DNA of 61,120 nucleotides from a marine gamma proteobacterium HTCC2148 (GTDB taxonomy: Bacteria > Pseudomonadota > Gammaproteobacteria > Pseudomonadales > Halieaceae). The stretch is taken from positions 1 to 61,120 of the forward strand of contig DS999239.1 in NCBI GenBank assembly GCA_000156295.1. Direction: 5' to 3'. Position 1 is the stretch's first letter; each line of letters starts with the position of its first letter. The notes beneath the pieces were generated by a model that was not told the DNA's origin, searched no databases, and saw only the letters and a list, made by a program, of their open reading frames with translations. The translations under genes and the position numbers were made by a program. This document shows positions 37,672 through 48,373 of the stretch, one piece after another.

Positions 37672-38637
37672 GTGTCTTCTCTGAAACTGATTTTTGCCGG
37701 AACACCCGACTTCTCGGCCATACATCTAGGCGCTCTTATTGAAAGTGAGCACCAACTTATTGCTGTGTATACGCAACCCGACAGGCCCGCTGGTAGAGGT
37801 AAGAAGCTGCAGGCTAGCCCGGTAAAAAAACTGGCCCTGGAACAGGGTATTCCGGTCTACCAGCCGCAGAGCCTGCGTGATCCGCAAGAGCAGGCTTGCC
37901 TGGCTGCACTGGGCGCTGACGTTATGGTCGTCGTTGCCTATGGCTTAATTCTGCCAGCCGAAGTTTTAGCCGCCCCCGCATTCGGCTGCCTTAATGTTCA
38001 CGCTTCCCTGCTGCCTCGCTGGCGCGGAGCAGCGCCAATACAGCGAGCCATCGAAGCAGGGGACAACACCTCCGGTACCACTATCATGCAAATGGACGTA
38101 GGCCTGGATACCGGCGATATGCTGGCCACGGCAAACTGCGAAATCGGCCCCGAAACAACAGCAGCAGCACTACACGACAAGCTAGCCTCACAGGGAGCGC
38201 CGCTACTGGTTAAGGTGCTGTCAGACCTGGAGCGCTATCAGGCCAATGCCACTGCTCAAAATGATGAGAACGCCAATTACGCCAGTAAAATCCTCAAAGG
38301 AGAAGCAGAGCTGGACTGGACACAAGCAGCTACAACGCTGGATCGCGCTATCCGAGCTTTCAACCCCTTTCCTGTGTGTTTCACTCACCTGCAAGGCCAG
38401 CGGATAAAAGTATGGCAGGCCCAAGCCGCCGGCAACGCGCCTTTAACCGAAGCTGCAGGTACCATTTTACGCGCTGACCGAAATGGCATCCTGGTCAACT
38501 GTGGCGAGGGTCAGCTCAATATCCAGCGCCTGCAATTGCCAGGAGGCAAGCCACTGACTGCAGATCAAGTGCTCAATGGCAGTAGCGAGCTGTTTACCCC
38601 GGGTGCCAGCTTCACGCTGGCTGGACAGGCCCACTGA
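37672..38637 (+). CDS. fmt: Methionyl-tRNA formyltransferase
   Basis: Formylates initiator Met-tRNA using 10-formyl-THF; 321 residues. The catalytic domain shows FAGTPDFSAIHL at the start, NVHASLLPRWRGAAPIQRAI (formyl transfer signature) and MDVGLDTGD. The C-terminal OB-like domain follows FNPFPVCFT. The GTG start follows the def stop by 3 bases, giving tight coupling of deformylation and formylation genes. Confidence 0.96.
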   Translation: MSSLKLIFAGTPDFSAIHLGALIESEHQLIAVYTQPDRPAGRGKKLQASPVKKLALEQGIPVYQPQSLRDPQEQACLAALGADVMVVVAYGLILPAEVLAAPAFGCLNVHASLLPRWRGAAPIQRAIEAGDNTSGTTIMQMDVGLDTGDMLATANCEIGPETTAAALHDKLASQGAPLLVKVLSDLERYQANATAQNDENANYASKILKGEAELDWTQAATTLDRAIRAFNPFPVCFTHLQGQRIKVWQAQAAGNAPLTEAAGTILRADRNGILVNCGEGQLNIQRLQLPGGKPLTADQVLNGSSELFTPGASFTLAGQAH

Positions 38638-39938
38638 TGGCGCTTGACACCCGCGCCGCAGCCGCTCGAATAGTGGGCGATGTGCTCTCAGGCAAGTCAC
38701 TAAACCAGACACTGCCTCCGGCACTGGAAAAGGTAGCGCCCCGCGACAAAGGGCTTCTACAACAGCTCTGTTACGGCACTCTGCGCCAGGCACCTCGGCT
38801 TGAGGCACTACTAAACCAGCTGCTGGACAAACCGCTACGGGAAAAAGACAGGGATGTACACGGCCTTTTGCTTTGCGGTCTTTACCAACTTGAGGACACC
38901 CGCATACCTGATCACGCTGCCGTATCCGCGACCGTTGCGGCGACCAAAGCACTTAAAAAGCCCTGGGCCAAGGGCTTATCCAACGCGGTATTACGCCGCT
39001 TTCTGCGCGAGCGAGATTCCCTGCTGACTAAACTCCCAGAAGGTGCCGGGCACGCACACCCCCAGTGGCTATTCGACATCATAAATGAGCAATGGCCGGA
39101 GCAGGCCAACGCCATTATTGACGCCAACAATGCCCAGCCTCCGATGACCCTGCGTATCAACGCCAGGCGAGGCAATCGAGCGGACTATTTGCTCCGGCTC
39201 AATGCAGCTGGCATCGCTGCCAAAGAGGGTGATTTGTCACCACAGGCCATTTATCTTGAATCGGCCAGGGATGTCCTGGAGCTGCCTGGCTTTGAAACAG
39301 GCGACGCGAGCGTTCAGGATGAGGCCGCACAAATGGCGGCACTGTTGCTCGCCGCTCAGCCCGGGGAGCGAGTACTGGATGCCTGTGCCGCACCCGGTGG
39401 CAAGAGCTGCCATATACTGGAATTACAGCCCGCACTCGGCGAGCTGACAGCGATGGACCTGGACCCCCAGCGTCTGGAGCGAGTGCAGCAAAACCTGGAG
39501 CGTTTAGGGCTTCAGGCTTCGTTAATTGCAGGCGACGGCGCCAATCCTCCCCCGGTTCTGGCGGCGCAAAGCTTTGACAAGGTCCTGGTGGACGCCCCCT
39601 GCAGCGCCAGCGGCGTTATTCGCAGACACCCGGACGTAAAATCCCTGCGTCGGCAGAACGACATCGCTTCGCTGGGCGCGCAGCAAACAGCCATTCTGCA
39701 GGGACTATGGCCGCTGCTAAAACCCGGTGGTCGCCTGCTATATGCCACCTGTTCCATCCTCGATGGCGAAAACAACAGCGTGGTTAACAGCTTCCTCAAA
39801 GCAACCGACGATGCCATTTTGGTGCAACCAGAGCTAACCTGGGGAGTGACAGCCGGCGTTGGCCGTCAGTTGCTCCCTAATATTAGCGGGCCGGACGGCT
39901 TATTCTACGCCCTGATCGAAAAACGCCAGTTACTCTAG
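38637..39938 (+). CDS. rsmB: 16S rRNA (cytosine967-C5)-methyltransferase RsmB
   Basis: Methylates C967 of 16S rRNA; 433 residues. An N-terminal NusB-like RNA-binding domain (about 1-140) precedes a SAM domain with DACAAPGGKSCHILEL, the VDAPCSASGVIRRHPD catalytic loop (Pro-Cys) and YATCSILDGENN (second cysteine). Its start overlaps the fmt stop as TGATG, so translation is coupled. Confidence 0.95.
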   Translation: MALDTRAAAARIVGDVLSGKSLNQTLPPALEKVAPRDKGLLQQLCYGTLRQAPRLEALLNQLLDKPLREKDRDVHGLLLCGLYQLEDTRIPDHAAVSATVAATKALKKPWAKGLSNAVLRRFLRERDSLLTKLPEGAGHAHPQWLFDIINEQWPEQANAIIDANNAQPPMTLRINARRGNRADYLLRLNAAGIAAKEGDLSPQAIYLESARDVLELPGFETGDASVQDEAAQMAALLLAAQPGERVLDACAAPGGKSCHILELQPALGELTAMDLDPQRLERVQQNLERLGLQASLIAGDGANPPPVLAAQSFDKVLVDAPCSASGVIRRHPDVKSLRRQNDIASLGAQQTAILQGLWPLLKPGGRLLYATCSILDGENNSVVNSFLKATDDAILVQPELTWGVTAGVGRQLLPNISGPDGLFYALIEKRQLL

Positions 39939-39967
39939 CAAGACTACAATTGTGCACAATTTCGCTG

Positions 39968-40000
39968 AGCCCGCCCTTACATTATGGCGGGCTTTTCTTT
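39968..40000 (+). terminator. Intrinsic terminator after rsmB
   Basis: AGCCCGCC/GGCGGGCT stem (39968-39975 with 39986-39993, 10-base loop), followed by a T-rich run TTTCTTT. It ends the def-fmt-rsmB operon before trkA. Confidence 0.88.
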
Positions 40001-40034
40001 ATTGTTTCCAGACATTTAGCTGAATCCGCAAGCT

Positions 40035-41408
40035 ATGAAAATCATAATTTTAGGCGCCGGCCAGGTAGGCGGCACCCTCGCAGAGCACCTGGCTAACGAG
40101 CAGAATGACATCACCGTTGTCGACACCGACAGCGCCAAGCTCCGTGCACTGCAGGACAAGCTGGACATCGGTATCGTCACCGGCGGCGCATCGCACCCCA
40201 ATAGTCTCTATAAAGCCGGTGCAGAAGACGCGGACATGCTGATCGCGGTGACCAACTCTGATGAAATCAACATGATGGCGTGCCAGGTTGCCCATACCCT
40301 GTTTAATACGCCTACCAAGATCTCTCGTGTACGGTCGCCCAACTATCTGTCGCACCAGGAACAGTTATTTAACAGAGACCATATTCCGGTAGACGTCATC
40401 ATTGGCCCAGAACAGTTGGTCACCAAAAATATTCGTCAATTAATTGCCAACCCCGGAGCGCTGCAGGTATTGGACTTCGCCGACGGCAAAGTCCAGCTAG
40501 TGGCCGTAAAGGCATATCACGGCGGCCCCATCGTTGGTCAGGAGTTGCAGGAAATTCGCACTCACATGCCCAAGGTAGACACACGAGTCGCGGCTATTTT
40601 CCGCCAGGATCGCGCCATCTTGCCCGAGGGCAGCACAGTCGTTGAGGCGGACGATGAAGTCTTCTTTATCGCGGCAAGAGAAAATATTCGAGCCGTTATG
40701 TCAGAGCTGCGCAAAGTCGACAAGCCCTACAAACGAGTAATGATTGCCGGCGGTGGTAACATCGGGGCGACTCTGGCGCTCTCTATAGAAAATAAATACC
40801 AGGTCAAAGTCATCGAGCAATCCTATGAACGATGCAGGGTGCTGTCCGAGCGGCTGGCTCACACCATCGTGCTCAACGGTAGCGCCGCAGAACCACAGCT
40901 TCTGGCCCAGGAGAATATCGAAGCCAACGATGTTTTCTGCGCCCTGACCAACAACGACGAATCCAACATTATGATGTCCATGCTCGCCAAGCGGATGGGC
41001 GCCAAAAAAGTGATTACGCTAATCACTAACCCCGCTTACGCTGAACTGGTGGGCGACGAAATTGATATCGCGATTTCGCCGCAACAGATCACCATTGGCA
41101 GCCTGCTGACCCACGTGCGCAGAGGTGATATCAGCAATGTACACTCGCTGCGGCGCGGTGCGGCAGAAGCCATTGAGGTCACTGCTCACGGCGATACCTA
41201 TTCCTCAAAAGTCGTGGGACGCAGACTGGATGAGATTCAACTGCCTGAGGGCGTCACCATTGGTGCAATTGTCAGGGGTGAGGAGGTGTTAATCGCCCAC
41301 AGCCATGTCGTCGTGGAAACAGACGATCACGTTATCCTGTTCCTGGTCGACAGGCGCAAGATTAACGCTGTAGAAAAACTGTTCGCCGTGGGCTTCGGTT
41401 TCTTCTAG
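40035..41408 (+). CDS. trkA: Trk potassium uptake regulatory subunit TrkA
   Basis: Cytoplasmic NAD-binding gating subunit of the Trk system; 457 residues. Two RCK repeats are visible, each with a Rossmann loop: [16 protein letters not shown] at residue 3 and [14 protein letters not shown] near 236, with TrkA-C regions after each. It is followed by trkH with 3 bases between them, so channel and gate are co-expressed. Confidence 0.96.
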   Translation: MKIIILGAGQVGGTLAEHLANEQNDITVVDTDSAKLRALQDKLDIGIVTGGASHPNSLYKAGAEDADMLIAVTNSDEINMMACQVAHTLFNTPTKISRVRSPNYLSHQEQLFNRDHIPVDVIIGPEQLVTKNIRQLIANPGALQVLDFADGKVQLVAVKAYHGGPIVGQELQEIRTHMPKVDTRVAAIFRQDRAILPEGSTVVEADDEVFFIAARENIRAVMSELRKVDKPYKRVMIAGGGNIGATLALSIENKYQVKVIEQSYERCRVLSERLAHTIVLNGSAAEPQLLAQENIEANDVFCALTNNDESNIMMSMLAKRMGAKKVITLITNPAYAELVGDEIDIAISPQQITIGSLLTHVRRGDISNVHSLRRGAAEAIEVTAHGDTYSSKVVGRRLDEIQLPEGVTIGAIVRGEEVLIAHSHVVVETDDHVILFLVDRRKINAVEKLFAVGFGFF

Positions 41409-41411
41409 CCC

Positions 41412-42860
41412 ATGCATATTTCCGTCTCTCTGCGCATACTCGGCATTTTGTTAATGCTGTTCTCCAGTACCATGCTGGTACCACTGGTAATGGCACTAAT
41501 CGCAGATGACAGCACCGCTGATGGCTTCCTCTCTGCCCTGGCAATAACCTTCTTTGCCGGGCTCATTATCTGGGTGCCGGTGATGAATGCTCGACACGAG
41601 TTGCGCATCCGCGACGGCTTTCTCATTACCTCCTTGTTCTGGACGGTACTGGGCCTCTTCGGTGCGCTACCTTTTGCTCTTTCCGATAGCCTGAGCCTAA
41701 CTCCGATAGAAGCGATTTTTGAATCCATTTCCGGACTCACAACAACCGGCGCCACCGTCATCGTTGGGCTCGACAGCCTGCCCAAATCAATTCTGCTCTA
41801 TCGGCAACTGCTGCAATGGATGGGCGGCATCGGCATCATTGTCGTTGCTGTCGCAGTGCTGCCCATGCTCGGCATTGGCGGCATGCAGCTCTATAAGGCA
41901 GAAACTCCCGGGCCTTCAAAGGACAGCAAACTCACTCCCCGGATCACCGAAACCGCCAAAGCATTAGCCATGGTTTACGTGGGGCTGACAGTCATCTGTG
42001 CTATCGCGTTCTGGCTTGCAGGTATGACTACTTTTGATGCCATCGCCCATGCCCTATCCACCGTCGCCATCGGTGGCTTTTCTACTCACGATGCCAGCAT
42101 GGGCTATTTCCAAAGCAACACCATACTGCTGATATGTACACTCTTTATGTATATTTCAGCGATCAATTTCGGACTGCATTTCATTTTCTGGCGGCGCATC
42201 AGCATCGCTCCCTACCGCAAAGATTCGGAAACCCGCTTTTTCTCCAGCGTGCTGCTAATTTGTGTGACCATTACTTGCGTCTACCTGATTATCAGCAAGA
42301 CTTTGCAGCCCTCAGACAGTCTGGTACACGGCATTTTCCAGGCGGTCTCTATTACCACCACCACCGGATTTGCTACTAAGGATTTTGCCCAGTGGCCCTC
42401 CTTTTTGCCGGTCATGTTGCTGATGTTTTCATTTATGGGAGGCTGCGTTGGTTCCACCGGCGGTGGCATGAAAGCCATGCGCCTGATGCTGATTTACAAG
42501 CAGGGTGTGCGGGAGCTGAAGCAGTTAGTGCACCCACAGGCCATCATCCCCTTGAAAGTAGGACGCCGCAGAGTTGAAGCCTCAGTGGTGAGCGCGGTGT
42601 GGAGCTTCTTCGCGGTCTATACCACCTGCTTTATCATTATCATGTTACTGCTAATGGCTACCGGGCTGGACTTTACCACTGCGTTTTCAGCGGTAGCGGC
42701 ATCCATCAACAATCTTGGGCCTGGTCTGGGAGAGGTTTCATCAAATTATGCCAGCATCAGCGATACCGCCAAGGGCATTCTCTGTTTCACCATGCTGCTG
42801 GGACGTCTGGAAGTATTTACCTTGTTAGTGTTATTTACACCTATGTTCTGGCGGATCTAG
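41412..42860 (+). CDS. trkH: Trk potassium uptake channel subunit TrkH
   Basis: Membrane potassium-conducting subunit of 482 residues with about ten helices and four pore loops. Selectivity regions are visible: SGLTTTGATV, TVAIGGFSTHDAS, ITTTTGFATKDF and AASINNLGPGLGEV. The Gly-rich GGCVGSTGGGMKAMR loop is the family's gating insertion. Its stop overlaps the djlA stop inside a shared CTAG. Confidence 0.96.
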   Translation: MHISVSLRILGILLMLFSSTMLVPLVMALIADDSTADGFLSALAITFFAGLIIWVPVMNARHELRIRDGFLITSLFWTVLGLFGALPFALSDSLSLTPIEAIFESISGLTTTGATVIVGLDSLPKSILLYRQLLQWMGGIGIIVVAVAVLPMLGIGGMQLYKAETPGPSKDSKLTPRITETAKALAMVYVGLTVICAIAFWLAGMTTFDAIAHALSTVAIGGFSTHDASMGYFQSNTILLICTLFMYISAINFGLHFIFWRRISIAPYRKDSETRFFSSVLLICVTITCVYLIISKTLQPSDSLVHGIFQAVSITTTTGFATKDFAQWPSFLPVMLLMFSFMGGCVGSTGGGMKAMRLMLIYKQGVRELKQLVHPQAIIPLKVGRRRVEASVVSAVWSFFAVYTTCFIIIMLLLMATGLDFTTAFSAVAASINNLGPGLGEVSSNYASISDTAKGILCFTMLLGRLEVFTLLVLFTPMFWRI

Positions 42861-43642
42861 GCGCGACTCTTCTTGATCATTTCATACGCTGCCTGAATTT
42901 CCTGGGAACGCTCAGTCGCCAGTTTGATCATATCCTCTGGAACACCCTTGGCAATCAGCTTATCCGGATGGTTTTCGCTCATCAGCTTGCGATACGCCCG
43001 TTTGAGGGCTTTGTCATCCACATCAGATGCAATACCCAGCGCCTCATAGGCATCATCGAGACTGGTTCCCGGCTGGGCGCCATAACCGGAGGAGCCATGA
43101 AAATGCCCCTGGGCCTGGGCCATGCGCAACATTTGCTGCAGTTGCGCCGGACTGAAGCTGAGCAAGGTCGCTATCCGCTGCAGTACATTGTGTTCGACTT
43201 GCTCGATCTTGTGATCAGCCAACGCCAGTGATATCAGGAAGAACAACAAGGTTTGACACAACTGGCGCTGGCCCCGGCAGGTCTCCATAAAAGACGATAC
43301 CGTGGGTTCCAGCTGGAAATCCTGCGCGGAGCCCTGTTGAAATAGACTAATAGCACGCTTGCGTTGCTGCGCATCGAGCCCCATCTGCGAAATGATTGAC
43401 TCAGTCTGGTCAATCTCCTGTTGGGAAATACGGCCGTCGGCTTTAGCCAGATACCCTGACAACAGGAACGTTGTTTCAAAAAAACTGTTCTTGATGCGGG
43501 CGATATTCTGCGGGGACGCAAACTTGAGGGTCTGCATCAGACCGTTATCGAAAAGGTGTCCGACAAAAATTCCCAGAATCAGACCGATTGGGCCCAGAAC
43601 CATAAGGCCAATCACACCGCCGATAATTTTTCCGTAGTACAT
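42857..43642 (-). CDS. djlA: DnaJ-like membrane co-chaperone DjlA
   Basis: Membrane-anchored Hsp40 of 261 residues. A glycine-rich N-terminal helix (GKIIGGVIGLMVLGPIGLIL) is followed by a TerB-type middle domain (AKADGRISQQEID; ALADHKIEQVE) and a C-terminal J domain with the HPD triad in SENHPDKL. It partners DnaK at the inner membrane. Confidence 0.93.
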   Translation of the reverse strand: MYYGKIIGGVIGLMVLGPIGLILGIFVGHLFDNGLMQTLKFASPQNIARIKNSFFETTFLLSGYLAKADGRISQQEIDQTESIISQMGLDAQQRKRAISLFQQGSAQDFQLEPTVSSFMETCRGQRQLCQTLLFFLISLALADHKIEQVEHNVLQRIATLLSFSPAQLQQMLRMAQAQGHFHGSSGYGAQPGTSLDDAYEALGIASDVDDKALKRAYRKLMSENHPDKLIAKGVPEDMIKLATERSQEIQAAYEMIKKSRA

Positions 43643-43700
43643 AGCGTTCCATTGGCAGCCCTGAGGCGCCGTTTAGTTCAAGAGGGCGGGGCCACGCCAG

Positions 43701-44594
43701 TTACAGATCGTCGTAAACGCCAGGGCCCTGCTTGGGACGCACTCTGAAGCGCTTGTATTCCCACTGGTATTGTTCAGGACTAAGGCGCACACAGGCCTCA
43801 ACTCCACGGTTCATCGCTGCCAGCGATATACCGGTGTCGGCGTCGTAGATACCATCCTCAGCCGCGAAATAACGCAGTGCAAAGCCACCGTCCACTCGCT
43901 CTGCCGACCCAAAAACGGCAAGTGCGCCCGTGCGACGGATCATGTTGCTCGCCAGGGTCGGGGTGAAGCACTGATTGCCCATAAAAGACGCGTTCTCGCC
44001 AGAGTTAACATCTGCAGGCGCCTGGTCGGGCAATATGCCGGAGACACAGCCGGCCTTGACGCTTCTCACCAATTTCGCCAGCCCCCGGCTATCAGTGGGA
44101 ACCACAGTGGCGCCAGTGCGTTGCCGAGCCGCTACGATCATCGGACCCAGCGCTTGTAGCTTGGGCGGCTCATACAGGCACACGGTTTTACCCAGTGTTC
44201 CCAGATGCAAGCCAAGCACTTCCCAATTGCCGAAGTGGGGTGCCAGAATAATAACGCCTCTCCCCTGGGCCTGGGCCGCGCTAATAAGCTCGCAGCCCTC
44301 CACCGACTTTATCAAATCGCGGACGTGGTCCCAGGGTCTAATCCATAAATGCCCCAGCTCTGAAACTAATTCGCCAGTGGCACACAAACTGCTACGAGCA
44401 AGTTTAGCCTGCTCCTGCACTCCCAGCGCTGGATAAGCCAATTCAATATTACGTTTGGTCACTTTGACGCTGCGACCGCCAAAGGGCCAGTACAAACGCA
44501 CAATACCTCTGCCCATCGCTCGCGCCCAGGACAGGGGAAGCAGGGCACATAAGTGCAGATAGAGCTTGATAACCGCTACTTTGAGGCCATCCAT
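43701..44594 (-). CDS. LpxL/HtrB-type lipid A acyltransferase
   Basis: Inner-membrane lysophospholipid-type acyltransferase of 297 residues that adds a secondary acyl chain to lipid A. The HX4E-type motif is HFGNWEVLG near residue 119, with GILPDQAPAD in the substrate region. A gene of this family occupies the same place in Pseudomonas near glyQ. The acyl chain added (laurate, myristate or other) cannot be told. Confidence 0.88.
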   Translation of the reverse strand: MDGLKVAVIKLYLHLCALLPLSWARAMGRGIVRLYWPFGGRSVKVTKRNIELAYPALGVQEQAKLARSSLCATGELVSELGHLWIRPWDHVRDLIKSVEGCELISAAQAQGRGVIILAPHFGNWEVLGLHLGTLGKTVCLYEPPKLQALGPMIVAARQRTGATVVPTDSRGLAKLVRSVKAGCVSGILPDQAPADVNSGENASFMGNQCFTPTLASNMIRRTGALAVFGSAERVDGGFALRYFAAEDGIYDADTGISLAAMNRGVEACVRLSPEQYQWEYKRFRVRPKQGPGVYDDL

Positions 44595-44623
44595 GAGTGA
44601 AATTCACAATCGACTAAAGCGCG

Positions 44624-44652
44624 TATTATGCCGACAAAAGAGCCTGTATAAT
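44624..44652 (+). promoter_or_regulatory. Promoter of glyQ-glyS
   Basis: A perfect TATAAT (44647-44652) lies 35 bases before the glyQ start. The hexamer 17 bases upstream (TATTAT, 44624-44629) is a weak -35, so the element may depend on context. Confidence 0.5.
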
Positions 44653-44686
44653 AGCCGCCCTTTGCAGTGACCTCACAGGCATTCCG

Positions 44687-45640
44687 GTGGCAGAAAACCA
44701 AAACAAACTACTTACATTTCAGGAACTTATCCTGAAGCTGCAACAGTTCTGGGCAGATCAGGGCTGTGTCGTTCTTCAACCGCTGGACATGGAGGTTGGC
44801 GCAGGCACCTTCCATCCCGCGACCTTTCTTCGTGCCATTGGCCCGGAAAACTGGAATGCGGCCTATGTTCAGCCCAGTCGCCGACCAACGGATGGGCGCT
44901 ATGGGGAGAACCCCAACCGCCTGCAGCACTATTACCAGTTTCAGGTGGCAATGAAGCCTTCCCCTGCAAATTTCCAGGAGCTTTATTTACAATCACTGAC
45001 AGCGCTGGGTGTAGATACCAACGTCCACGACGTGCGCTTTGTCGAGGATAACTGGGAGTCTCCAACACTGGGAGCCTGGGGTTTGGGCTGGGAAGTCTGG
45101 CTTAACGGGATGGAGGTCACGCAGTTTACCTATTTCCAGCAAGCTGGCGGTTTGGAGTGCTACCCCGTTACAGGTGAGATCACCTATGGTCTCGAGCGCA
45201 TTGCCATGTACCTGCAAGGCGTCGACAGTATCTACGATCTGGTATGGGCAGACGGCCCAGCTGGTCGTGTCACCTACGGCGACGTGTTTCACCAAAACGA
45301 AGTCGAAATGTCTCGCTACAACTTTGAAGAAGCCGATGTTGAGCAGCTTTTTGGCTTCTTTGACCACTGCGAAAAAGAAGCCCTACGACTGGTGGATAAA
45401 AACCTGCCACTGCCCGCTTATGAAATGGTAATGAAAGCGTCTCACGCATTTAACCTGCTGGACGCCAGGCACGCTATCTCCGTTACCGAGCGCCAACGAT
45501 TCATTCTCCGTGTGCGCACGCTTGCGCGGGCAGTCGCTCAGGCCTATTTCAATGCTCGCGCCGCGCTGGGTTTCCCCTTGGCGGAAGAGGGTATCCGCAA
45601 GGAAGTATTGGAGCGAATTCAGGCGGAGGAGCAATCATGA
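44687..45640 (+). CDS. glyQ: Glycyl-tRNA synthetase alpha subunit
   Basis: Class II synthetase catalytic subunit of 317 residues. Hallmarks: [20 protein letters not shown] at the start, the motif around [38 protein letters not shown] and [18 protein letters not shown]. The GTG at 44687 has AGG upstream. Its stop overlaps the glyS start (ATGA), so the heterotetramer subunits are coupled. Confidence 0.97.
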   Translation: MAENQNKLLTFQELILKLQQFWADQGCVVLQPLDMEVGAGTFHPATFLRAIGPENWNAAYVQPSRRPTDGRYGENPNRLQHYYQFQVAMKPSPANFQELYLQSLTALGVDTNVHDVRFVEDNWESPTLGAWGLGWEVWLNGMEVTQFTYFQQAGGLECYPVTGEITYGLERIAMYLQGVDSIYDLVWADGPAGRVTYGDVFHQNEVEMSRYNFEEADVEQLFGFFDHCEKEALRLVDKNLPLPAYEMVMKASHAFNLLDARHAISVTERQRFILRVRTLARAVAQAYFNARAALGFPLAEEGIRKEVLERIQAEEQS

Positions 45641-47715
45641 GCAATGAAACTCTGCTGATAGAGCTGGGCACAGAAGAACTTCCCCCCAAGGCATTAAAAT
45701 CGCTGGGCCTGGCCTTTCGCGATGGCATCACCGCCGGCTTGAAGCAGCGCGAACTGGGCTTTGGAGAGGTCAGCTGGTTTGCGTCTCCTCGCCGTCTCGC
45801 TGTACAAATTGCACAGGTGCAAACACAGGGTGAAGATAAAGATATCGAGGTGCTTGGCCCCCCGATTGATCGAGCCAGGGACAGTGAAGGCAATTGGACA
45901 CCTGCCGCTTCAGGCTTCGCCAAAAAACAAGGCGTTGCAGCACAAGACCTGCAGGAAATTGAAACACCGAAAGGCACCAGGCTAGGACTGAAAAAGACCG
46001 AGGCAGGCTTGCACACCAGTGACTGCCTCAATGACATCATTGTTGAAACCATCGCCGGTTTGCCTATTCCAAAGCGCATGCGCTGGGGTGCCAGCCGAGT
46101 CGAATTTGTTCGTCCGGTGCAGTGGTTGATTGCCATGCTCGGAGAAAAGTTTGATCACGGCAAGATTCTGGGCATCCCCACGGGCAATACCACTCGCGGA
46201 CATCGCTTCCATTCAAGCGGCGATATCTTGCTGGAAAAGGCCGACGACTACGAAGAAGTTCTGGCCAATGCTCACGTTGTTGCCAACTTTGACAAGCGTC
46301 AGGCCATGATTCGCGAGCAAGTGGAAGCAGAGGCAAGTGCGGTGAATGCTAGCGCCGTGATCGACCCGGATCTTTTAGACGAGGTCACGGGACTGGTCGA
46401 ATGGCCTGTCGCTCTCACCGGTTCCTTCGAAGAGCGCTTCCTGGAAGTGCCCGCTGAAGCGCTGATCTCTTCCATGAAAGAGCACCAGAAATATTTTCAC
46501 CTGGTCGATGCTAATGGTGAGTTGAAACCCAATTTTATAACCCTGGCTAACATTGAAAGCAAAGATCCTGTGCAGGTCATTGCGGGCAATGAGCGAGTCA
46601 TCCGTCCGCGACTTGCAGATGCCGCTTTTTTCTTTGAGACCGACAAAAAAACGCCGCTGGCAAAACGTGCCGCTAAGCTGGAAACCGTCATCTTCCAGCA
46701 AAAACTTGGCACTCTGGCGGACAAAGCCCGTCGTGTACAAAAGCTTGCGGGCAGCCTGGCACGCATGATCGGTGCGGACGCTGACAAAGCTGAACGTTCA
46801 GCGCTGCTGGCAAAAGCCGATCTGGTTACCGACATGGTGCAGGAATTTTCTGATATGCAGGGAGTGGCAGGGTCTTATTATGCCTTGCACGACGGCGAGG
46901 ACGCTGAGGTCGCGGCAGCAATCGCCCAACAATACTGGCCCAAATTTGCCGGCGACCGCCTACCTGAAAGCAATACTGCGTGTGCCCTGGGCTTGGCTGA
47001 TAGGCTGGACACCCTGGTCGGCATATTCGGTATTGGCCAGCCACCTACAGGTTCCAAAGACCCATTCGCCCTGCGCCGCGCTTCTCTTGCAGTGCTGCGA
47101 ATCATAGTGGAGAAAAAGCTGGAACTGGATCTTAGGGATTGCCTCGAACTAGCCACACAACAATACCCTCAGGATCTCCTTGCAGAAGGAACAACGGATC
47201 AGGTGTTTGACTACATGATTGAACGCTTCCGCGCCTGGTACGAGGAAGAAAACATTCCGGTTGAAGTCTTTCGCGCAGTCTCTGCACGTCGCATCAGCCA
47301 ACCCCTGGATATTCAGCAACGCGTATTGGCCGTCAACGCCTTCTCGCAACTGCCAGAAGCCTCTGCCCTGGCCGCGGCAAACAAACGCGTTTCGAATATT
47401 CTCGGCAAGCTGAGTAATGACCACAGTTTTGGTGAAGTTCGCGTAAACTTGCTTCAAGAGGCAGCAGAAAAGGAGCTGACGGAAAACCTAAGCGCTTTAT
47501 CCACCATCGCTTCTGGTCACCTCGAAAAGGGCGAGTACAGCGCGGCATTGGCAAGTCTAGCCGGCCTGAGAGCACCCGTAGATCGCTTTTTCGACGAGGT
47601 CATGGTGAACGCCGAAAATGAGGCCCTGCGCAACAATCGACTTAACCTGTTGAAAGCACTGCGCGACCAGTTCTTGGAAGTAGCCGACATTTCGCAGCTG
47701 GTTGTAGGCAAGTAA
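45637..47715 (+). CDS. glyS: Glycyl-tRNA synthetase beta subunit
   Basis: tRNA-recognition subunit of 692 residues. It starts with [16 protein letters not shown], has SMKEHQKYF and [12 protein letters not shown] in the central part, and [18 protein letters not shown] before the C-terminal anticodon-binding region. The length is normal for the bacterial two-subunit type. Confidence 0.97.
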   Translation: MSNETLLIELGTEELPPKALKSLGLAFRDGITAGLKQRELGFGEVSWFASPRRLAVQIAQVQTQGEDKDIEVLGPPIDRARDSEGNWTPAASGFAKKQGVAAQDLQEIETPKGTRLGLKKTEAGLHTSDCLNDIIVETIAGLPIPKRMRWGASRVEFVRPVQWLIAMLGEKFDHGKILGIPTGNTTRGHRFHSSGDILLEKADDYEEVLANAHVVANFDKRQAMIREQVEAEASAVNASAVIDPDLLDEVTGLVEWPVALTGSFEERFLEVPAEALISSMKEHQKYFHLVDANGELKPNFITLANIESKDPVQVIAGNERVIRPRLADAAFFFETDKKTPLAKRAAKLETVIFQQKLGTLADKARRVQKLAGSLARMIGADADKAERSALLAKADLVTDMVQEFSDMQGVAGSYYALHDGEDAEVAAAIAQQYWPKFAGDRLPESNTACALGLADRLDTLVGIFGIGQPPTGSKDPFALRRASLAVLRIIVEKKLELDLRDCLELATQQYPQDLLAEGTTDQVFDYMIERFRAWYEEENIPVEVFRAVSARRISQPLDIQQRVLAVNAFSQLPEASALAAANKRVSNILGKLSNDHSFGEVRVNLLQEAAEKELTENLSALSTIASGHLEKGEYSAALASLAGLRAPVDRFFDEVMVNAENEALRNNRLNLLKALRDQFLEVADISQLVVGK

Positions 47716-47717
47716 GC

Positions 47718-48272
47718 ATGCCCCTGCTGATCCTGGATCGCGACGGAGTTATTAACCAGGATTCGGATGATTACATCCGCTCGCTCGATGACTGGAAGCC
47801 TATACCCGGCAGTATAGAAGCCATTGCGACGCTATCGAAGGCAGGCTATCAGGTGGCCATTGCCACCAATCAATCCGGGCTAAGCAGGGGCTTTTTTGGC
47901 CTGGAAGAACTTGAAGCTATTCATAATCATCTGTGCCAGCTGGTAGAAGAGCAGGGTGGCGAGATCGCCGGTATTTTCTACTGCCCCCACCTGCCTGATG
48001 ACGGCTGCGACTGTCGTAAGCCGGCAACCGGTTTGCTGCGTGCAATTGAAACGGAATTAAGTGAGCCGGTGGCAGAACGCTACTTTATTGGCGACAGCTT
48101 CAAAGACTTGCAGGCTGGCCGGGCCATGGGCTGCAAGCCCGTGCTGGTGCTCACCGGCAAGGGAGAAAAAACCCGGTTGCAACTGGAGTCTTCCAATAAC
48201 GACCTGGTCGATTCAAGCGGCATACCTGTCTACGCTGACCTGGCGGCTGCCAGCCGCGACATCCTCTCCTGA
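47718..48272 (+). CDS. gmhB: D-glycero-beta-D-manno-heptose-1,7-bisphosphate 7-phosphatase
   Basis: HAD-family phosphatase of 184 residues in ADP-heptose synthesis for LPS inner core. The nucleophile motif is LDRDGVINQD (6-15), motif II is ATNQSG and motif III has KPATG. The zinc loop CPHLPDDGCDCRKP is diagnostic. It begins 2 bases after glyS, the same neighbour as in Pseudomonas. Confidence 0.94.
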   Translation: MPLLILDRDGVINQDSDDYIRSLDDWKPIPGSIEAIATLSKAGYQVAIATNQSGLSRGFFGLEELEAIHNHLCQLVEEQGGEIAGIFYCPHLPDDGCDCRKPATGLLRAIETELSEPVAERYFIGDSFKDLQAGRAMGCKPVLVLTGKGEKTRLQLESSNNDLVDSSGIPVYADLAAASRDILS

Positions 48273-48373
48273 TACCTGTCTTAAAAGGCGACACGCCCCC
48301 AACTCGCGGTACAATAAATCCGCTTATCGTTGCGCCTTTGTTTTAAACTGGGCCCATTCTTGTGGGGCAGAGC